Shown here: piece by piece, positions 5,820 to 10,703 of the stretch
Numbering within the stretch: position 1 is the first letter of the stretch
How the letters are laid out: every line of letters begins with the position of its first letter
Assembly (NCBI GenBank): GCA_016210825.1
Contig: JACQTM010000342.1
Span: 1-10,703 of the forward strand
Length of the DNA stretch: 10,703 bases
Direction of reading: 5' to 3'
From: Hyphomicrobiales bacterium
GTDB taxonomy: Bacteria; Pseudomonadota; Alphaproteobacteria; Rhizobiales; Xanthobacteraceae
Made by a program: the position numbers and the translations under genes
Notes under the pieces: generated by a model
Told to the model about the DNA's origin: nothing
What the model saw: only the letters and a program-made list of their open reading frames with translations
Databases searched by the model: none

Positions 5820-6089
5820 TCAGCGCAATATTCCGAACAGACTTGCAAGATCGTCGAGGGTGATGAGTCGACGCGTATAGACGACGTAACAGAGCGCAAA
5901 GATGATAGTCGCAATCACCGTCGTCCAAAGCAGTTTAGTGCCAAGCCGCGGAATCGCAGGCGCGCCGGGATCGGTTCCGGGCGCGACCGCCCCACCTTCT
6001 ACCTGGCTGCGCACGCCGAAAGGCAGGACCGCGAACAGCGTGATCCACCAGATCAAGAAATAAATGGCGATCGCTGTTGTGATTGACAC
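5820..6089 (-). CDS. DUF1467-type small membrane protein
   Basis: A protein of 89 residues with two membrane spans: ITTAIAIYFLIWWITLFAVLPFG (about 3-25) and LLWTTVIATIIFALCYVVYT (about 53-72), joined by a loop with Gly/Pro-rich GGAVAPGTDPGAPA. The WWITLFAVLPFGVRSQ stretch is the hallmark of the DUF1467 family, found in alphaproteobacteria and usually next to mce, as here. Its function is not known. The start is taken as GTG at 6089, 5 nt after the mce stop, so translation is probably coupled; the open frame extends 13 codons back into mce up to an ATG at 6128, but the family N-terminus fits the GTG. The first span gives no convincing signal peptide cleavage site. Confidence 0.85.
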   Translation of the reverse strand: MSITTAIAIYFLIWWITLFAVLPFGVRSQVEGGAVAPGTDPGAPAIPRLGTKLLWTTVIATIIFALCYVVYTRRLITLDDLASLFGILR

Positions 6090-6094
6090 GCGGA

Positions 6095-6499
6095 TTAGGC
6101 CTGTTCGAGTTCGACCAGCGTGCCGCAAAAGTCTTTCGGGTGGAGAAACAGTACCGGCTTTCCATGCGCGCCAGTCTTGGGCTCGCCGTCGCCAAGAACC
6201 CGAGCGCCAGTGCTCTTGAGCGCATCACTGGCGGCGCGAATGTCATTTACTTCATAGCATACATGGTGAATACCGCCGTCAGGGTTGCGATCGAGGAATT
6301 TTGTGATTGGGGAATCCGCCCCTAACGGTTCGAGTAACTCGATCTTGGTATTTGGCAGCGCGACAAAAACCGTCGTGACCCCATGCTCAGGTTGGGGCAC
6401 TGCGGCCGATACCGTTGCACCGAGTATGTCGCGATAAATACCCACCGCTTTTTTAATGTCGCGCACGGCAATTGCGACATGATTGAGCTTGCCGATCAT
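6095..6499 (-). CDS. mce: Methylmalonyl-CoA epimerase
   Basis: Interconverts (2S)- and (2R)-methylmalonyl-CoA, linking propionyl-CoA carboxylation to methylmalonyl-CoA mutase and succinyl-CoA. At 134 residues it is the normal family length, with two VOC-fold modules: LNHVAIAVRDIKKAVGIYRD at the N-terminus and GIHHVCYEVNDIRAA (76-90) in the second half. Likely metal ligands are His7, Glu54 (in KIELLEP), His78 or His79, and Glu130 (in GTLVELEQ). KPVLFLHPKDFCGTLVELEQ is the usual C-terminal block. ATG at 6499 has AGGTGA 4 nt upstream, and it starts 16 nt after the rnj stop. No mutase or propionyl-CoA carboxylase gene is in the window. Confidence 0.93.
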   Translation of the reverse strand: MIGKLNHVAIAVRDIKKAVGIYRDILGATVSAAVPQPEHGVTTVFVALPNTKIELLEPLGADSPITKFLDRNPDGGIHHVCYEVNDIRAASDALKSTGARVLGDGEPKTGAHGKPVLFLHPKDFCGTLVELEQA

Positions 6500-6515
6500 G
6501 GTGTCACCTATTCCA

Positions 6516-8198
6516 TTATACCGTTAGTACGTGAACCTGGCAGATCGGCTTCTTTCCCCATTTGGCAGAGAGTGCCGCGCGTACACCGCGCCGGATGGCT
6601 TCGGCTACGGCATCCGGGTCACGCCGGCGCGGCTTTGGCAGGCTCTCGAACGTCTCAATTGCCGCGTCGTAAGCAAGATCGCTCATGTCCTCGCCGGCAG
6701 CGTTCGTCTCGGGGATTCCGAACATCTCTACCTCGGGATCACTCGCCAGCACGCCTTTTTCCGTGAGTGCGACTGCTATCGTCACAAGGCCTGAAAAGCT
6801 CATACGTCGACGATCGGCAACGGTGCGACCTTCAGCCGAAATCAAGACTGCTCCGTCCTTGTAAAGTTGACCGGCGGGCACTTCATCGATGATAACCGGA
6901 ATGCCCGGCGCGATTTTTACTACGTCGCCGTCGCGGCAGATGATGACGTGCCCGACGCCGAGTGTGCGGGCGAGCGCCGCATGCTCGGCGAGATGCAATG
7001 CCTCGCCGTGAACTGGGATGAGAATTTGCGGTTTGACCCACCCAATCATGTCTTCCAGCTCGGCACGGCGCGGGTGCCCGGAAACATGAACAAGATGGGT
7101 GCGATCTGTGATCACCTCAATGCCTTGTCCGACAAGGCCGTTGACGACGCGGCTGACTGCCTTCTCGTTGCCAGGAATTGTGCGTGAGGAAAAAATTACG
7201 CGGTCACCCTTATTGAGTGTCACATCGGGATGATCATCCTGGGCTATGCGGGACAATGCGGCGCGCGGTTCACCTTGGCTGCCGGTGCACAGCGCTACCA
7301 CTTTATCGGGCGGCAAGTGGCCATAGACATCGATGCCGCGAAAATCCTGCACGTTTTCAAGGTAGCCGGTTTCGCGCGCAACCTGGATGACGCGCTCCAT
7401 GGCACGGCCAACGGCGACAAGCTCGCGCTCAGAAGCGCGGGCGGCATCGGCCACGGCACGGATGCGTGCGACATTGGAGGCAAATGTGGTGACGGCGACA
7501 CGCCCCTTTGACTCCTTGATAATCGCAGCGAGCGATTGAGCGACATCAGCTTCCGAGGGCGAACGACCATCCCTAACCGCGTTCGTGGAATCGCCGATCA
7601 GCGCCAGGCAACCCTCCGAACCAAGGCGTCTGAGTTTACCCTCGTCGGTTGGCGCCCCCACGACCGGCGTTGGATCGATTTTCCAGTCGCCGGTATGCAG
7701 AACGTTGCCGAGCGATGTACGGATGATGATCGCATTCGATTCTGGGATCGAATGAGCAACGGAAACAAGTTCGAGGTCGAAGAGACCGACTTTGAAACGC
7801 GATCCGAGTTTAACGACGGTGACGGGAATTTCCGGCGCACCGGGTTCGCTCAGGCGCTTAGCCTCGAGCAAGGCCGCAGTAAAGGGTGTTGCATAGACCG
7901 GCACCTTGAGACGCGGCCACAGATCAAGCAGAGCGCCGAAATGATCTTCGTGCGCGTGAGTAAGCACGATGCCAGAAAGGTTTTTGCGTTCCTCAACGAG
8001 AAATCGGATGTCGGGAAGAATCAGATCTACGCCGGGCAGATGCTCTTCGGAAGCGAAAGAAACGCCAAGATCGATGGCCAGCCACGATTTCCGCCGCCCG
8101 TCACCTAAGCCATAGAGTGACAAATTCATGCCGATCTCGCCAACGCCACCAAGAGGCGCGAAGACGAGTTCTTTGTGTGATCCGGATGCGGCCATCAT
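6516..8198 (-). CDS. rnj: Ribonuclease J
   Basis: Cytoplasmic metallo-beta-lactamase/beta-CASP ribonuclease with 5'-exo and endonuclease activity in RNA maturation and decay. In 560 residues it shows the zinc motif HAHEDH (81-86), a further ligand His149 in VSVAHSIPES, Asp171 in HTGDWKID, GDSTN (202-206), the beta-CASP motifs TTFASN, GRAMERVI and TGSQGEP, then SSRTIPGNE and HVSGHP, and a C-terminal domain from about 450. ATG at 8198 overlaps the birA stop by 4 nt (ATGA); a second ATG follows at once at 8195. No good Shine-Dalgarno is seen, so coupling to birA is likely. RNase J of this type replaces or complements RNase E-dependent decay in many alphaproteobacteria. Confidence 0.96.
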   Translation of the reverse strand: MMAASGSHKELVFAPLGGVGEIGMNLSLYGLGDGRRKSWLAIDLGVSFASEEHLPGVDLILPDIRFLVEERKNLSGIVLTHAHEDHFGALLDLWPRLKVPVYATPFTAALLEAKRLSEPGAPEIPVTVVKLGSRFKVGLFDLELVSVAHSIPESNAIIIRTSLGNVLHTGDWKIDPTPVVGAPTDEGKLRRLGSEGCLALIGDSTNAVRDGRSPSEADVAQSLAAIIKESKGRVAVTTFASNVARIRAVADAARASERELVAVGRAMERVIQVARETGYLENVQDFRGIDVYGHLPPDKVVALCTGSQGEPRAALSRIAQDDHPDVTLNKGDRVIFSSRTIPGNEKAVSRVVNGLVGQGIEVITDRTHLVHVSGHPRRAELEDMIGWVKPQILIPVHGEALHLAEHAALARTLGVGHVIICRDGDVVKIAPGIPVIIDEVPAGQLYKDGAVLISAEGRTVADRRRMSFSGLVTIAVALTEKGVLASDPEVEMFGIPETNAAGEDMSDLAYDAAIETFESLPKPRRRDPDAVAEAIRRGVRAALSAKWGKKPICQVHVLTV

Positions 8199-8980
8199 CG
8201 TTGAAGGGGTTCAGCGCGGTGTGTCCCGCCCAACGCCAAAACCTCACCGGCAGTGATCGCCTTGATCGTTGCATCGGGTAAGCGCAGCACCAGGCGGCCG
8301 ACCTCGTCCAGCGTCTCGAAGCGGCCTTCGATATGTTGCTGATCGAGCCGTACGATCATGGCGTCGCCGGACCGAGGACCACGCGCCAGCCAGTCGGAAC
8401 GGGTCTGTGCAAAACCAGCCCCGCACGCCCATTGGTCGAGCCGGCGCGGCATTGTCACCGCAAGCGTCCGAAACAAATCGTTCGGAGTCAGCACTACGCC
8501 CGCTGACGCCAGATCCGTCGCCGGGAACGCAACATCGACCGGATGATGGGCGCAATTCACACCGATGCCGACCGCGGCGACAAACGCTGTGCCAAATGTA
8601 CCCTCCCCTTCAACCAGGATCCCCGCAAACTTCTTGCCGCCGAGTAACACATCATTCGGCCATTTCAACGACAAGCTATGTACGATGACGGGCGCGGCTT
8701 CGGTTACCGCATCATGAATGGCAAGGGCGGCAACGAACGACAATTCGGGCGCGCGATCGGGCGGTGAGGGCTCGGTGAGCAAGAGCGTCGCATAAAGATT
8801 ACCCGCTTCGGATATCCAGCGACGGCCGCGGCGGCCCCTGCCCGCCTCCTGACGGCGCGCGACGATCCACAATGGCCCGCGTGCGCCGGCTCGCGCGCGC
8901 ATGAGCGCTTCCTCATTGGTCGATCCAATTGTGTCGAAAAATTCGACCGAGGTCCCCGCGGCCGTCGTTGCGGATCGCAT
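8195..8980 (-). CDS. birA: Biotin--[acetyl-CoA-carboxylase] ligase (catalytic-domain type)
   Basis: Attaches biotin to the carrier protein of acetyl-CoA carboxylase and other carboxylases through biotinyl-AMP. The 261 residues cover the catalytic and C-terminal domains only: FFDTIGSTNEEA (14-25), the adenylate-binding GRGRRGRRW (47-55), KWPNDVLL (106-113), the lysine-bearing KFAGILVE (117-124) and GIGVN (138-142), then the small C-terminal beta domain from about 210. There is no N-terminal winged helix, so unlike E. coli BirA it should not repress transcription directly. ATG at 8980 lies 5 nt after the nuoN stop, and its stop overlaps the rnj start. The placement after nuoN is a frequent alphaproteobacterial arrangement. 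Confidence 0.95.
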   Translation of the reverse strand: MRSATTAAGTSVEFFDTIGSTNEEALMRARAGARGPLWIVARRQEAGRGRRGRRWISEAGNLYATLLLTEPSPPDRAPELSFVAALAIHDAVTEAAPVIVHSLSLKWPNDVLLGGKKFAGILVEGEGTFGTAFVAAVGIGVNCAHHPVDVAFPATDLASAGVVLTPNDLFRTLAVTMPRRLDQWACGAGFAQTRSDWLARGPRSGDAMIVRLDQQHIEGRFETLDEVGRLVLRLPDATIKAITAGEVLALGGTHRAEPLQR

Positions 8981-8985
8981 GAGAT

Positions 8986-10431
8986 CTAGAACAGCGACTT
9001 CGCCGCTAAGGTCGCCGCATCGAGCAACGGCGCGGGATAAAGGAAAAATAGGACATTGAAAATGCCGGTGACGGCGAGCACGGCGACCTGCTCATTCGGC
9101 ATCGGTGCGAAAGCCGGCGCCGGTTCGTCAAAATACATGACCTTGACGATCAGCAGATAGTAATAGGCGCCGATTACGCTGGTGACGACGCCGATGACCG
9201 CGAGCGTGAATAGCCCCGCCTTGATGGCGGCGAGAAAGACATAAAATTTTGCAAAAAATCCGGCGAGCGGCGGAATGCCGGCCATTGAAAACAGAAGCAT
9301 CGCGAGTAGGAAAGCCATCGCTGGCTTGGTGCGCGCGAGACCCGCGAGATCGCTAATTTCCTCGACCATGCCCTTCGGCCGACGCATCGAAAGAATACAA
9401 GCGAAGACGCCGAGCGTCATGGTGAGATAGATCGCAATATAAACAAGTACGCCTTGAACTGCCTGGGCGCGAAGGTCGCCGGTTGTCGCCGCGGCAAGCC
9501 CGACGAGCGCAAAACCCATGTGTCCAATGGAAGAATAGGCCATCAGCCGCTTGATATTGCGCTGGCCTATTGCCGCGAATGCACCAAGCGCCATCGAAGC
9601 GATGGAGACAAAGACGACGATCTGCTGCCATTCGGTGACAATGCCGGGGAACGCCGTGACCGTCGCACGTACAAACATGGCGATACCTGCGACTTTCGGC
9701 GCCGCAGCGAAGAACGCAGTGACGGGCGTCGGCGCTCCCTCATAAACGTCCGGCGTCCACATATGGAATGGTACCGCGGAGACCTTGAAGCAGAACCCCG
9801 CGAATAGGAATACGAGACCGAACACAAGGCCCAAGCCGCCTTGGGTGCTCGCCTGCGCGATGCCTGAAAATGAAACGGTGCCGGTCGTTCCGTAGATCAG
9901 CGACGCGCCATAGAGCAGCATGCCCGACGACAGTCCGCCGAGCACAAAGTATTTCAAACCCGCTTCAGTCGAGCGCAGGGAATCACGATTACTAGCGGCG
10001 ACCACATAGAGCGATAGGCTCATTAGCTCGAGGCCAAGATAAAGCGCGATCAGATCGGCGGCCGAAATCATCATCCCCATGCCGGTGGTCGCCAGCAGGA
10101 TCAGAATCGCGAACTCAAATTTTTGCTGCTTTTCGGCAGCGAGAAATGTCAGTGACATAAGGATGGCCGCTGCCGAACCGGCGAACGATAGAATCTTCAA
10201 AAAACGCGCAAAGTCATCGACGACAAAACTGCCGCCGAAGGTCGATAACTTGTCGCCCGGCATCCAGGCGACGACCAGCGCGGCGATCACAAGCAGTATA
10301 ATCGCCAAACAATTGACCAAGGGCGTGGATTTCTCGCCGCGGAAGGCACCGAGCATGAGTAACACCATGGCGCCGGCGGCGAGAATGAGCTCAGGGAGGG
10401 CAGGTAACAGCGGCGGCAATTGGTAGGTCAT
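8986..10431 (-). CDS. nuoN: NADH-quinone oxidoreductase subunit N
   Basis: Antiporter-like membrane subunit of respiratory complex I that takes part in proton pumping. At 481 residues it is full length, with about 14 hydrophobic spans. Family blocks visible: LIALYLGLELMSLSLYVVAA with the conserved Glu, STEAGLKYFVLGGLSSGMLLYG, FKVSAVPFHMWTPDVYEGAPTPVTAFFA with the pump lysine and proline-His, NIKRLMAYSSIGHMGFALVG, and MAGIPPLAGFFAKFYVF. ATG at 10431 follows nuoM after 12 nt, with GAGGG 5 nt upstream. It is the last gene of the nuo operon before birA. Confidence 0.97.
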   Translation of the reverse strand: MTYQLPPLLPALPELILAAGAMVLLMLGAFRGEKSTPLVNCLAIILLVIAALVVAWMPGDKLSTFGGSFVVDDFARFLKILSFAGSAAAILMSLTFLAAEKQQKFEFAILILLATTGMGMMISAADLIALYLGLELMSLSLYVVAASNRDSLRSTEAGLKYFVLGGLSSGMLLYGASLIYGTTGTVSFSGIAQASTQGGLGLVFGLVFLFAGFCFKVSAVPFHMWTPDVYEGAPTPVTAFFAAAPKVAGIAMFVRATVTAFPGIVTEWQQIVVFVSIASMALGAFAAIGQRNIKRLMAYSSIGHMGFALVGLAAATTGDLRAQAVQGVLVYIAIYLTMTLGVFACILSMRRPKGMVEEISDLAGLARTKPAMAFLLAMLLFSMAGIPPLAGFFAKFYVFLAAIKAGLFTLAVIGVVTSVIGAYYYLLIVKVMYFDEPAPAFAPMPNEQVAVLAVTGIFNVLFFLYPAPLLDAATLAAKSLF

Positions 10432-10443
10432 TACTGCCCTCGC

Positions 10444-10703
10444 TCACTTCATCAACGCGGCGGTCTTGGCCACACCAAGCGCCTGGTTATAGTTTTCGAT
10501 AAGTGCGGCTACGGACGCGGTCGAAATATCGAGTACCGGTTTTGGAAAGATGCCAAGCGCAATGGTCAGGATTACCAACGGGGCCAGCACGCTGATCTCG
10601 CGATAGCCGAGATCGGTGATCGCCGCGAGCTTTGGTTTGTCGAGCGCGCCGAAAATGATTTTGCGGTAGAGCCAAAGCGCGTATGCCGCCGAAAGGATGA
10701 CCC
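10444..10703 (-). CDS. nuoM: NADH-quinone oxidoreductase subunit M, C-terminal end (partial)
   Basis: The last 85 codons of a complex I antiporter-like subunit; the gene enters from the right edge. The translated end holds a hydrophobic piece VILSAAYALWLYRKIIFG, then a short cytoplasmic stretch (DLGYREISVLAP), another span (LVILTIALGIFPKPVLD) and a polar tail ending ALMK. AAYALWLYRKIIFG and LGIFPKPVLD are typical of the NuoM C-terminus, and the position directly before nuoN confirms it. The frame at the edge begins with two bases of a cut codon. Confidence 0.93.
   Translation of the reverse strand, partial: VILSAAYALWLYRKIIFGALDKPKLAAITDLGYREISVLAPLVILTIALGIFPKPVLDISTASVAALIENYNQALGVAKTAALMK

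Noticed and set aside
7536..8108. Plus-strand open frame of 190 codons opposite rnj
   Set aside because: It is antisense to the conserved metallo-beta-lactamase region of RNase J and has no independent support.
1..10703. CRISPR arrays, insertion sequences, prophage or attachment sites
   Set aside because: No regularly spaced repeats, transposase or integrase frames, or flanking direct repeats were seen in the window.

Overview
This window looks like a chromosomal segment of an alphaproteobacterium, most likely of the Hyphomicrobiales (Rhizobiales). The pointers are the housekeeping gene order, the high GC content, a ProRS of only 440 residues without the E. coli-type editing insertion, RNase J next to a short BirA at the end of the nuo operon, and LexA boxes of the alphaproteobacterial direct-repeat type GTTC-N7-GTTC. 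Every recognised protein gene is on the minus strand, so the layout is described from high to low coordinates.

Block 1 (10703-5820) is a tight operon: the 3' end of nuoM, then nuoN, birA, rnj, mce and a small DUF1467-type membrane protein. Gaps are -4 to +16 nt. It combines the end of respiratory complex I with biotinylation, RNA processing, methylmalonyl-CoA epimerisation and a small unknown membrane protein.

Block 2 (5819-4324) is the least conserved-looking part. It holds a DMT/EamA-family permease preceded by a perfect LexA-type box, a perfect 12-bp inverted repeat enclosing a G-rich loop, and a probable small RNA on the plus strand with its own promoter-like sequence and a textbook intrinsic terminator. 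That RNA points away from proS.

Block 3 (4323-946) is proS, then the lipoprotein-releasing permease lolC and its ATPase lolD.

Block 4 (945-1) is the most interesting. Between lolD and dnaE lies a previously easy-to-miss 32-codon gene for a single-span membrane microprotein. It has a good Shine-Dalgarno and a near-consensus promoter (TTGACT-N17-TATGTT). One perfect LexA box fills the promoter spacer and a second, 3 bp away, covers the -10 edge and start region. Size, membrane segment, LexA control and position just upstream of dnaE all match SidA, the SOS-induced division inhibitor of Caulobacter crescentus. The window ends inside the PHP domain of dnaE. Three perfect GTTC-N7-GTTC boxes occur here, where about 0.3 would be expected by chance, and all three lie in intergenic promoter positions, so the window carries at least one and possibly two SOS-controlled units inside a housekeeping neighbourhood.
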